From NCBI GenBank assembly GCA_025449115.1, contig JAHLKC010000025.1, positions 186,001-250,000 on the forward strand: a DNA stretch of 64,000 nucleotides. Direction: 5' to 3'. The stretch's first letter is position 1, and every line of letters starts with the position of its first letter. Of this stretch, positions 34,015-44,725 are shown piece by piece. Below the pieces are notes generated by a model, which was not told the origin of the DNA, did no database searches, and saw nothing but the letters and a program-made list of their open reading frames with translations. This stretch comes from Chytridium lagenaria. Its lineage: Eukaryota; Chytridiomycota; Chytridiomycetes; Chytridiales; Chytridiaceae. The translations under genes and the position numbers were made by a program.

Positions 34015-36597
34015 TTCAGCATGATGACAAATCCACTGATTGACTTCTTTTTTGTCCGGATCGTTCCCAAGATCCGCGTCGCTGAATCCATCAAGCTTCA
34101 ACTTGTTCCCTTGACGCGAATAGCTTATGCCCAAGCTGCGCGTCAACTGTAAATACCCGATTAAATCATGAGCACACCAGTGCTCGTGTCCAGGACGCGC
34201 CTGATAGCGCGCCAGCATTCCAACTGCAAATGCCACGTCGGGACGAAAATTAATCGTCACGTACATCAATGAACCGACCACAGGTCGATAGGCTAGTCCT
34301 TCCACTTCTTCCAATGGAGTCTCGCTGTCTTCAACGCGTCTGAGACGCGTTCCTAATGCTCCAGCAACGACTAGTACTCCTCCTGGAGCGCCTTCAACCA
34401 TTCTTCTGAATTGACGCGCATCATCGTCCAACGCTTTGCTGTCTTCACTGACCTGTGATGCGTCTTCTCCAACATCCTCAGAGCTCAATGACTCATCTTC
34501 GGAATCCTCAGAGTCTTCATCGCTCCCCCAACTTCCTGAATCGCTTCCCACCTTGTCCAGCAGCTTCATGTGTACCTTCCAGGTGGACTCATCTGCGTCG
34601 TGTCCTTCCCACACTCCAGTGTTCAACTCATCAAACACAACAGTCTTGCCGCGCACTACTTTCTTCGTGACTGAGTCATAGAGGCGATATCCCATCGCCT
34701 CGCATCCCAAGAAAATGCATTTGCGCGCGTTCTTCTCCATCTTCTTCCATCGTTCCTTTGGGACTTGCGCGTAACATGCGCAACTGAAGATTCGAACGCG
34801 TTTTAGGTTAGGCTTCCTTCCCGTGAGGCCTTCCAGAGGTGAAATCCCATCCTAACCAGGAGATCAATTATACAAGTACGTGGCATAAGTAACAGCCTCT
34901 CCCCAGAATTTGTCGTCAAGACTAGTGTTGCTAAGCATGCACTTTGCCTTCTCAATGACCGACCGATTCATTCTTTCCGCAAAACCGTTCTGCTGAGGCG
35001 TGTAGGGCATGGTGAACGTGAGCTTGATGCCTTCCCCCAGGCACCATTCCTCCAGCTGCTTGTTCTTAAATTCCCCATTGTTATCTGCAACAATCTCGAG
35101 GAGATGCGGCTTTTCTCGAAGTCGTTCCATCTCCTCAGGGTTTCTTTCCGAGTATCTCATCGCATGAATCGGTCGACCTGTGAGTGCCTCAGCCTCTCTC
35201 TTGTACTGCTTGATGTACTGAACCGCTTGCTTCTTTTCCTTGAGCATGTACGTGTTGCAGTAGCCCGTTGACGCGTCCACAACCACCATGAAGTAACGCG
35301 ACCCTCCCAAGCTCTTCTGCTTCATGGGTCCCGCCAAGTCTACGTGGACGCGATCCAGGACTTTTTAGTCCTTCTCAACTCTCTCCAGATCAGAGGAGCG
35401 CGGAAGCTTCCCCTCAATACATCCTTTGCAAAGCACGTCGTCGTCGTCGTTATACAACCTGATGCGTACACCTGTTGCCAATTTTTCAAGCTTTTTCACC
35501 GCTTTCATCGAGATGTGACCCATCTGTCGCTGCCAAATCTGCTCGCTGTTCAGCGATTGGCTTTTCACACCCATCGTGGTGTTTGCTGCGGTGTCTGGCT
35601 GCACCAGATAAAATAGGTTGTCCTCAACCTTGAACTCTGCCGTCACGTCGTTCCATACGACGTGTCTAAGGCGATACTTGCAGCTGGATGACTCCAAAAC
35701 AAGGCCACGCGACGCTGCTGCACCCAGGGAGATGAGATTACGCGTGAGCTCTGGCAAAAAGAGTACATTCTTGAGCGTGATGGTTTGCGTGGCCTTTCTG
35801 ATCTTGATGCTGCGGATCAAATCTCCTACTCCCTCCACGCGCATTTCTTCGCCGTGCTCTGCAGTTTTTACGTGGCTGGTTGCAACGCAATAGCCCTGCA
35901 AACCTTCCTTTGAGAAGGGTATATGGTGAGTGGCCCAGAGTCCAGAATCCATTGGTCATCCTGCTTCCCAACTTAACCAACAAGGCTTCCCCAGCCTCCG
36001 CGTCAACCTGACCAACAATAGCCATAAAGGCAATTGGACTCGCACGCGCCGTGTTTGCAGACTCTTCTGTCAGAGGCGCGCTTCTTCCACCACTTCCCAC
36101 GATGACGGTTCCTACCACCACCATCTCTCTCATTCTCTGAGGTATCATCACTTGACTCCCCTGAGTCCTTCCTTCTTCATCCAGAGTGACACTTTTTTGC
36201 ATAGTGTCCTATCTAATTGCACTTCAAGCAAGTCACTGACCTTTTAACTCCACCCTTTGACGTGTCCTTTCCTACTGGTTTCTTGCCCTTACTCGCTCTT
36301 GTTAAGAAGAAGGCCGCCGCTTCCTCCGATACCTCCACCTGGTTGTTGATCTTCTCTTCACAGTTGAGAAGCCTGGCAACGACCAGGTTGTAGTCCTTGA
36401 CCGTTTTGCCGTCGGTTTCAATGTTGGCAACAGCGACGTTGTAAGCTTCCAGGAGTTTGGTCAGCAGGTGAGCAATGTGTTGCTCGTTGGAGACAGCTTT
36501 GCTGGCTGCCTTGAGTTGGTTGACTGTTGTCAAAAGTTCTGCAACAAATACGCCTAAAGATGCGTCCTCCTTCATTCTGAGACCCGTGAGCTTGCAC
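34015..36597 (-). mobile_element. Degenerate, internally deleted Copia-2 copy
   Basis: A minus-strand relative of the 22.1-26.6 kb element. From 36597 downward it keeps part of gag (LRMKEDASLGVFVAELLTT), a decayed zinc-knuckle and protease region, gag-pre-integrase (IWQRQMGHISMKAVKKL) and integrase (YTPQQNGFAERMNRSVIEK). It also keeps the acidic linker (DSGSWGSDEDSEDSEDESLS) and the RNase H end. Relative to the full copy, roughly 0.74 kb of reverse transcriptase (matching 22.93-23.66 kb) and about 0.3 kb of linker are deleted. Similarity stops abruptly near 36597, within gag. Stops and indels are frequent. Confidence 0.8.
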
Positions 36598-38529
36598 GTG
36601 ATTATTACCTCTTGCATCAAAATTTGCGGACGTTCCAGAGACTTACCCACTGGAAGAAGTGAAGGGACTGGTCTTATGAACTGTGATTGGTTCATCAATA
36701 TACCTGAACTAAATCACACTGTTCCACTCTTTTTAAGTTTCAGTAGAGCTTAAAATTGAATTTATGGCTAGATTGAAGATCCATTGGGGAAAAACAATAA
36801 TATATAGATCTTGTTTAAAGCAGAAAAGATAGCTAGACAGTTATCCATTGTGTTTTGGTAAGCTTAGCATCATTTATCACTAAAGTATACGGAAACTTCC
36901 CTGTCAGCCATGACCTCTAAGACATGCGCATCAACACTCTCATCATTGTATTATTTTTGTTCTGTAAGTGATTTTTTAGCCTAACCTGAAAGAAGGCAAT
37001 GGCCAAAAATAGTTTTTGGCCACCAAGCTGTTGTGTAAGTTCTGCCTTTTCACCCTTCTTTGTTTTTGTTTAAACATGTTCTTGGTAGTCTTCACTCTCT
37101 GCCTGCCCCTACTCTCTGCCAATGGTAAAGAAGATAAGAATGCTGAGGCTGATGGTGTATTTCTGGAAGTTTACGCAGTTACATGAAGGGAATGAGAGGG
37201 AAAACACCCCAGATTGGTCTGGAAAATGCAACAGATGACTGAGGAGGGGATAAAGGCCTGTGATATTGGGTGCACATATGAAGTATGAGTTTTGCGCATG
37301 ATGATATGAGGCCAGAGGTCTAAATGATTGATGGAGAGCATTTTAAGGCTGCTCAGAAGACCTCAAATGTTGCGGATATTGAAATTTCCTATTTGAAGAT
37401 GAGCATAGTTAAGTGGATGAATGTGATGAGTGTGGAAAGTGTTTACAATCCAAGGAGTTTGAAGGGGTTATAGTTGATGAGCAGCGTGATAATATTGAGC
37501 TTGGGGTTTCTTGTTTATAGATAGCAACATACCCCAGTGGACATGGGTTTGCTGCCTTGCTAAGGTAATTGAGACACTATTATGTTGAGGTTTATCAATG
37601 TTCTGTAGGTTTATCTTCCTATTCAGAGGATGAACAAACATATTTTTTTTTTGATAAGGCTTGCTTGACAAAGAGGGCATTAAAGGATTTAAAAATCTCA
37701 AGGCTATCAATTATTACTTCTGTTACAGACTTTTCCAAATAATCAGGGCATGTATATCAGCATAAAGCTAGGGAAAACATATATAAAGTAATATTGAGAA
37801 AGATTTTGCTTCTCTTACATTTGTCCTTAACTGTTAACCTTTAGTCTTCATGTATTTTACAATAGTGGATAGATTGTTGACCTTCATTTTTGCTCTTTAA
37901 GACTTGAGGCTCCTCTGGGGCTCTCTTGCCATGATTGCCCTTGCCACCCATCATTAGTTTATTCAGGAAATGCCTGCTTACCCGTCTCCTATTGCCGCCA
38001 GGCTATTACTCTAGCAGTCAGCTTACTTGGTTCAACCCAGGGAACAAAGGCAGCTTTGGAGCTGATTTAATCCCAGTATTTTTGCCTGCTTAGCTAAAGC
38101 CTAATTTCACAACCCTATTATTTGATGGCAGCATTACGGCATGACAGGCTAGCCATCACTTCCTTTTGATGTCTCAAATGAGATTGTCAGTGAATGCAGT
38201 GAGCATATGCTGCATGCCCTGCTTTGAAATGTAGGCTGGAAAGGAAGTGCACATACAATTGGTGAAAGGTGATTGAAGCATGGCGGAGTGTGTCTCCCAC
38301 ACAGCAGGCTCTAGGACGCCAGGTGTACAAGCTACAAGGTATGTTGTATGTGTTATTGCCCTTTTATTACTAGAAACCCTTGATTGCAAAATGAAAACCC
38401 CATCACTTGATCAGTTCACAAGAACCAAGTCAAAATAATGCTGGCCCAGCATTGAGAGTACATTGTTGGCGCCAGAAACCAAACAGGGACGTGCTATCAT
38501 CTTTTCCCTTTAAATCATTACAGTGTATG
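36598..38529. other. Region without a recognisable gene
   Basis: No open frame above about 80 codons with a known domain. A 36-codon frame at 37076-37186 starts with a hydrophobic leader (MFLVVFTLCLPLLSANG), but its coding status is unsupported. Probably the extended body of the dispersed repeat recognised at 38530-39000. Confidence 0.35.
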
Positions 38530-39000
38530 AGTTCTACTAGTGGGTGCTCTGGTTATCACGCCACCGAGGAAGACTGCAATCTGAACCAAGATATTCAAGA
38601 CGGTATGAGCCATGGGACGACACCTCAAGTGCATGATTACTGTGAAGGTTTGGTCAGTATAACTATCTATATTCTGTCCTTGACGGCTATGACAAGCTAT
38701 CTAGTTGCCTGGCAACATGAGCAGGGCCCTAGGTAGATGAGATTTAGATAGGATGTGTTAGAATGACTTACTGCAGCAAATATGAGGCTTGGTAGACTCA
38801 TTGGAGTAGGATGGTATCTTGTCTGGTAGACTCCTTTCCCTGAGTCACTTTAGATCACTAGGCATTTTGCTTCCTTTTTTTCTTTATTATTAACAATTAG
38901 ACCAAAACTACAGCAACTTAATATCCACGTTTTCACTAAAGGCAGAATAAGGCTTGGCTCTTGATCTAGGAGTACATCCTAGACGCTAGTTTTGTCATTG
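38530..39000 (-). repeat. Copy 2 of the unclassified dispersed repeat
   Basis: The reverse complement aligns with 7715-8340. Both contain the sequence around gactagcgtctagga / ctagtttgtcatt, the ctgcctttagtg block, agggccctgctcatg and ggcaactagatag. The copy is diverged and carries indels of tens of bases. No ends could be defined. Confidence 0.6.
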
Positions 39001-39479
39001 GAAGGAGTGAATCTTCCCAAATGCATTTGTTAACTTGCAAAGCCAAAACTACTTTTGCATATGAAAGAAAAAGGTGCTTTTGTATCTATTGTTCACAATG
39101 GCTGCATAACTGAACGTTCACACCTACATGACACTTACCCCATCTTTGTTGAAAAATCAATGAACCTGTAAGTCAACCACACTTTAGTTCTCTGCCCAGA
39201 TATCATACACCTCAATGCTGGCTGTCCCCTTTGTTGACAATAGACTTAAGGCATGTTGGAATTTGAGGAGTCAACAACAACCAGGATGATTATGTTCCTC
39301 CCAATAACTCCGCAAATCCCCTTCTCCTAATAAAACAAGAAAAACATTAAACCCACCATCACCTCACCCACAAAAATCTTTCCTTACTTGACCCATAATA
39401 ACAATTAGGAGAAAACAAACATTGTTATGAATAATAAAGAAGAATAACAAGAGTAGGATGGTGAAAAAATTAAGCTAGG

Positions 39480-40680
39480 GTGTGTGTCAACATAAGTACA
39501 CATAATTATACTTCACTCACACTTGCAAACATCAGTGCAAGCACAGCATAAATTGTTGCCTGCCTTGCCGTTATCTCAAGGCTGTGCAGTGGGGAAGACA
39601 ATGACTGGCCTTTGTTCCAAACAAAGCTTGTCAAAGGCCTGCTCCATCAGCAGCGGAATGATAAGCATATCCTCCGTACTTTCTCCAAAATCTCGGCACC
39701 TGAACCGTGCGTCTCGGACAATGTCGACGCTTTTGGTTATTGGCCAGGAGTGTTGGTGGCAAGTGTGCCGTTCGCGGAAAACGTTCAGTGAGTTTGATGG
39801 TTTAATGAGTTTTTATTTGTTTGATTTTGTTTTGGTTACATAAGTTTTGCTTTCCATAATGACACATACATATGAATCCAGTCGGGTCATGAACATTGGA
39901 AGAGAACCTTCCCTGGTCCCAAAGCAGCTCTCGGTTATGCGATCAACAAGCAGTTGAAAGATCGTCGCGCAGGTAAGCTTGCCAGAGGCGGCTCCAAGAA
40001 AGTCAAGAGGACGAGAGAAGAAAAGAAAGGTAGGTTTTTTCATTATTCTATCATTTGATTTTAATCCGTTAAAGTTTCATATCTCTACCTGGATCTTTTT
40101 ACTTGAGACTCGTAGATTTATTAATGGAAGCTGTTGTCCGCGCATTCCTTATCGACCCAAACCACTGCGAGGTTGAGCCTATTGATGCGAATTCACACGC
40201 GGCCGATACAGACCACTATCACTGTTGAGCTCGCCAACGTCATCATCACCAAGTCCAAAGTATTTGCTCGCATGTTATTCATCTTGCTTGATGAAACTAG
40301 TAATGACATGGAACGCGACCCAGAGATCATGTTGGGCTTGCTTAAGAAATGTGTAGGTTCTCATTGCTCGGATTTCCGGCTTATTTCATTCATACCTTTG
40401 TTAATCATCCCTTGCTTTCACCTTTCTTAAATCTAGATTGCCGTCACGAAGGGTAAAGTTTTAAACATCCCGCCTCTGTATTTCACCAACGTGGATACTT
40501 ACGCGCTCAACGTTCTGTTACAGTCTTGGATCACGTGCGTGAAAAATCAAGACGCCGGTAGCAGTTGAAGTTGGTCGTTCCAAACGGACAATTGCGACTT
40601 GTCCGTACAAAGGTGGACGTGGAGTCACCAAAGGCACCGCTTATGCAAGTGCCGAAATGTGAGCGATTTTTTTATTTACT
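39480..40680 (+). other. Possible multi-exon gene remnant, unknown
   Basis: Several plus-strand blocks look coding but do not join in one frame. 39590-39785 reads DWPLFQTKLVKGLL and DAFGYWPGVLVASVPFAENV. 39885-40030 reads WKRTFPGPKAALGYAINKQL and a basic tail (GSKKVKRTREEKK). 40115-40350 contains EAVVRAFLIDPNHCEVEPID and LDETSNDMERDPEIMLGLL. GTGAGT, GTAAGC and GTAGGT donors lie between them. I could not name the protein. It may be a real gene with base errors, or a pseudogene. 40680-41130 holds nothing clear. Confidence 0.3.
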
Positions 40681-41149
40681 TGACTAACTTTCTTTAGTTT
40701 TCGATATTTTATTGGGCCTGGCTAAGCTCTTATCCTGGGTGTTAATGTGGGCTGTCGCGGGGTTTTTCCTTGCTGTTCGACGGTGCCCTACATTTTGAAG
40801 GTTTGTTTTAATTGCTGTTAATCTAATGACATCCTCTTACCTTTGTGTTTTATTTCAGATGGTGCCCACAACCATGACTGATATGTACGATTTGTTCGCT
40901 GTTGCATCATACCCAACATCGTCTTTTGGCTGCACTGCTCGTGCATCCTTACAAACACTGCGCCTGCGTTCCTCCCCCTCGCCATTATACATTTTCTAGA
41001 TGACGAGAGCGACCAATCTGAACACAATGCTGAGCATGGGGATGGGGGTTGCGCTGGCAAGCAGTGCCAAAGATGATGGTGGGACGTGCGTCATTGCTGA
41101 ATATGACAACGACCGCTAACGACAATGCTGGGGGTTATAACTTGCCTAC

Positions 41150-41503
41150 ATAATCAGTATATTCATAAGACCAATACCATTGATTACCAATAGCTTTTAC
41201 AGTTATTTCTGCATCTAGAATTTCATCCATCATATATAGTAGACGAAGACTTGGCTATCCTATTGCCCACTAAATACCAGCAGGAGTAAGAGTCCAAATC
41301 AATTCTAGCAAATCACCATGACGAAGTTGAGACAAATGATCATTATTAGTAAGACTACTAACAAGGAACCATCCTACAACAGCGAAAATTATTAGTATAA
41401 AAAAAATTATACGATCATGCTAATCTATTATTGCATACATCCAATTAGATGCTGGATCTTGAAAACCTACACCATAAGCCTATGGCGAATCACAATGCAA
41501 CAT
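41150..41503 (-). pseudogene. cox2: Nuclear mitochondrial insertion (NUMT): 5' part of cox2 with TAG at leucine positions
   Basis: The minus strand from an ATG at 41503 reads the N-terminal third of cytochrome c oxidase subunit II. It has the conserved GFQDPASNW, the two-helix membrane region (IIFAVVGWFLVSSL), [24 protein letters not shown] and the family hallmark [15 protein letters not shown]. The frame is open over 118 codons except for four TAG codons at 41480, 41420, 41270 and 41255 (lowest base of each). Each sits where Leu fits (for example IID-x-HD and G-x-PSLRLLY). There are no TAA, TGA or frameshift interruptions. Homology ends near 41150, just after EYTDY, so most of the Cu-A domain is missing. 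The fragment lies about 320 bp beyond the aldolase stop codon. Confidence 0.9.
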
Positions 41504-41823
41504 TGTGTTGAAATTAATTATTCAGACTCAAATGAAAGAAATAAAAATCACACATAAAAATCACACACGAATTACTAGATCCAAGAGAATAAAAACCGAC
41601 GTTTATTTCTTTCGGTGACTGCGCAGACTTGCTTTCCCTCACAGGAAATATGAGAACAAAAATAATAACAAAGGAAGAAACGAAAAACAAAATTCTCATG
41701 CAACAAAACTCAAATCAGCAAAGAGAAAGTGTGGGGAATAGATGGAAAGGTGGCGGTGTGGGGGAGGGGAAGGGGGTAAAATGGCGGGCAATGGAAATTG
41801 GCCCGCCTGGACGCTAAGTACAT

Positions 41824-43812
41824 TTAGTACTTGTAGTCCTTGACGTAAAGAGACTCGCTGGCGGAAGAGTTAGCGCCAGATCCGGCGTACTTGCCCTGGG
41901 AGGCCTCAGAGTTGGCCTTGGCACGGACAAGGAGCGCAGCCTGGGCAGCCGCAACGTTCTCCTTCTTTCCAGCCCAGGTCTTGATGACGGTGGCCTGGAG
42001 AGCACGGCCGTAGGAGAAGGTGAGTGCCCAGGGCTTGGGGCCAGGGACCTGGTTCATGGCGTTAAGGTGGAGGGTGGCCTCCTCCTCGGACTGACCGCCG
42101 GAAAGGAAGGTGATACCGGGGACGGCAGAGGGGACGGTGCGGCGGAGGACGGTGGCGGTGGCAAGACCAATGTCAGCGGGGCTGTACTTGGTAGGGCAGT
42201 CCTGGCCGGGGCAGACCTATTTTTCGTAGGGAATACATTTGTAAGCTTATCACGTCTTGTTTGGAAGATAACAGAATTGAGCCAAATCATTAACTTACCA
42301 TGTTGGGCTTAAGGAGGGTACCCTCGAGGTAGATGTGGTGGAGGTTGAGGGCCTTGTAGACGGCAGCGAGGACATCCTCAGTGGCCTCCATGGCGCGCTC
42401 CAAGTTGTGGTCACCGTCCATGAGGATCTCGGGCTCAACAATGGGGACGAGACCTTCAGACTGGCAGATGGCGGCGTAACGAGCGAGGACGTTGGCGTTC
42501 TCGGTGATGGAGAGGGCAGAAGGGCATCCGTTGCCGATCTTGAGGACGGAGCGCCATTTGGCGAAACGGGCACCAGCCTTGTAGTACTTGGCGCTATTAA
42601 TTGCGTTTAGTAAAGATAGTTGGTAATTGGGATTAAGTAAGATAAAGTAGAAAGATGCAAGACAACTCACCAACGAGCAGCCATGCCGTCAAGACCCTGG
42701 GTGGTGGTCTCGCCGTCAGTTCCGGGCAAGTTCACAGTACCCTGGAGAGAGAGAAAATATGGTCAGTTTCAAAGATATGCATGAACGAATTGAATCTGAG
42801 TGCGTGGCTAAATTGACGATAATGCCGTGGCCTCACTCTTGCCATAATGGCGTTCTCGCTCCTCCTCAACGAAAGGAATAAGCTATCTTTAGAATGCTCG
42901 ATGGTCGATTTTTACACACCGCCGACAATCGCGCAGATATCCACCCTGCTTTCAAAACCTCCTCCTGCTCGCTACGCTCGAGCCCACACATCATGCTGGC
43001 ATTTGGTCGGTCCCCGTGTCCAACAATTGCTCCGCTCAGACTCATCAAAACTACTCACCATGTCAACCTTAATGCCGACAAGGATACCCTGCTCACGAAG
43101 GAGATCCGCGAAAGGCTTTCCATCGACAGTCTTCTGGAACAAAGTCTCCTCGTAGAGAATGACACCACCAATGTACTTCTTGAGGTCTGTTGTTAATGGG
43201 GGCAAAAAGCACAGTCAGTGAAACATTGACGAAACGTAATTATCGGGAAATTCCGGCCCAAAGGAAAAACACAAATTTTCTCATGGTCAAAAAAAAAAGG
43301 GGGACTTTACCTTCACCAGTTGTGAAGAGGAGCTCACGGTAAGCGCGACGGTTTCTCCTCAACGTTCTCGACGCTGATGGGGGCGAAACGCTTGCCTGTT
43401 TACAATAGATGGTGATTGAATGGATGAATGGATGAGTAAAACGATAAGAGATATTGATCAGTTCCCTGTCATCCCATCGATCAAGGTAAAGGGTGTAGTG
43501 AGAAAAGAGCCAAGCATCTTGCGTACAACAAGAGATAGATGGGGATGCGATGCCATGATGACGATCCCTCGCGATCCCAGTTATAGAAAGGAGGGAATGC
43601 TGTCAACATGCATAAGGCAAGCCCCCAATCCAATCCGTGGGCTTGTCCCTACTTTCTCACTCTTCCTCTCTCTCGTCTCTCTCTATTGCTGACGATGACT
43701 CACCGATGGTTCCAGTGGACTCGTCGGCAGCAAGGATACCCTTGCCGTTAGCAACGATAGCGCGAGCGGTCTCGTAGAGCTCGGTCTTGAACTGTGCAGG
43801 TGCAGCGGCCAT
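41824..43812 (-). CDS. Class I fructose-bisphosphate aldolase
   Basis: Cleaves fructose 1,6-bisphosphate to dihydroxyacetone phosphate and glyceraldehyde 3-phosphate in cytosolic glycolysis. Exons: 43812-43704, 43395-43311, 43186-43059, 42741-42671, 42593-42299, 42216-41824. The start MAAAPAQF leads into [20 protein letters not shown], the family signature. [13 protein letters not shown] and EGTLLKPNM follow; the Lys of the latter forms the Schiff base. [11 protein letters not shown] comes next, and the C-terminal residue is Tyr (VKDYKY), as class I enzymes require. Exon 2 carries one extra A in GAGGAGAAACCGTCGC (about 43360), which breaks the frame; without it the expected [16 protein letters not shown] appears. 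A base error is likelier than a true pseudogene, because all else is conserved. Most fungi use the unrelated class II enzyme. Confidence 0.92.
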
Positions 43813-44206
43813 TATGAGTTTGAGTTTTGAGGTGGAGAGGGTTGAAAAGCGCGAAGTATTTTTTGTAAATGAAACGAAGGGAGAAAGGGGTTGGGATGGC
43901 CTATTTATGAGAAAAAGGAAGAACAACCCAGAGTAGTACAAACACCACAGCCAATAAAAGAATTGCATATAATAAATATAATAAATAAATTAATATTTTA
44001 TTTTATTTTATTTATTTATTTATTTATACAAAACGATGGAACCGTCACTCTCACTCATTCATCCATATTCCATCCTCATTGAATCAGTCCCAGTATCTAA
44101 TTGATGATAAATAAATAATTAATTAATTATATAATTAATCAATTTGTAGATGGTTAAAGATAAGCATAAAATAAACTAATTCATAGAGAGTGAGAGATTT
44201 AAAAGC

Positions 44207-44237
<31 letters not shown>

Positions 44238-44725
44238 CAAGCATAGCAACACACTGTCATTTCATTTCAACACCATCGTTTTTTGAGCCCAACCATCTCC
44301 ATTCCCATCCCCATTCCCCCATCCATCATCCATCATCCATCACACCATTCTCATTACTTGAATATAAAAATAATAATAAAAAGATTAAACAAGCAAATCA
44401 TCGCATCGCTCCTCCTAATTTGATCGATCACTCACTAAACTAAAACTAGAAAAAAGATTGCCACAAAATGGCTGAAAATAATGACACCTCGTCGATAAAT
44501 AGAAATAATCAGACAACTCCGCCAATAATGACGGATGTGAGAAAAACAATGGGAAAGGGGGCAAGCCCTGAATACCATCTTTTGTCCCTATTCCCTTCCC
44601 TCTCTCCAACCCCGCTCTCATTCCCATCGTGCTTCCATCGACCATAGCCCAAACCACAAGAAAACACAACAAACAACCAACAAATACCTACAAACTAAAC
44701 TACCATAAACAAAAAAAAAACAAAC
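43813..44725. other. Intergenic region with a CCTG tetranucleotide repeat
   Basis: Aldolase promoter side and the region beyond PRP17. It is AT-rich, with a TTTA-rich block at 43995-44030, a run of seven CCTG units at 44208-44237 and several CATC/CCAT-rich stretches (44040-44070, 44285-44350). No gene was found. Confidence 0.6.

Noticed and set aside
37076..37186. A 36-codon frame with a signal-peptide-like start
   Set aside because: It is too short, has no second line of evidence, and lies in probable repeat DNA.
38465..38495. tggcgccag...aacagggac, reminiscent of a tRNA-Lys primer-binding site of retroviral elements
   Set aside because: The two halves are separated by extra bases, no LTR end lies next to it, and the surrounding dispersed repeat shows no retroelement genes.
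41150..41503. The idea that the cox2 fragment is an ordinary pseudogene with random stop codons
   Set aside because: All four interruptions are TAG at leucine-compatible sites, with no other stops or indels in 118 codons.
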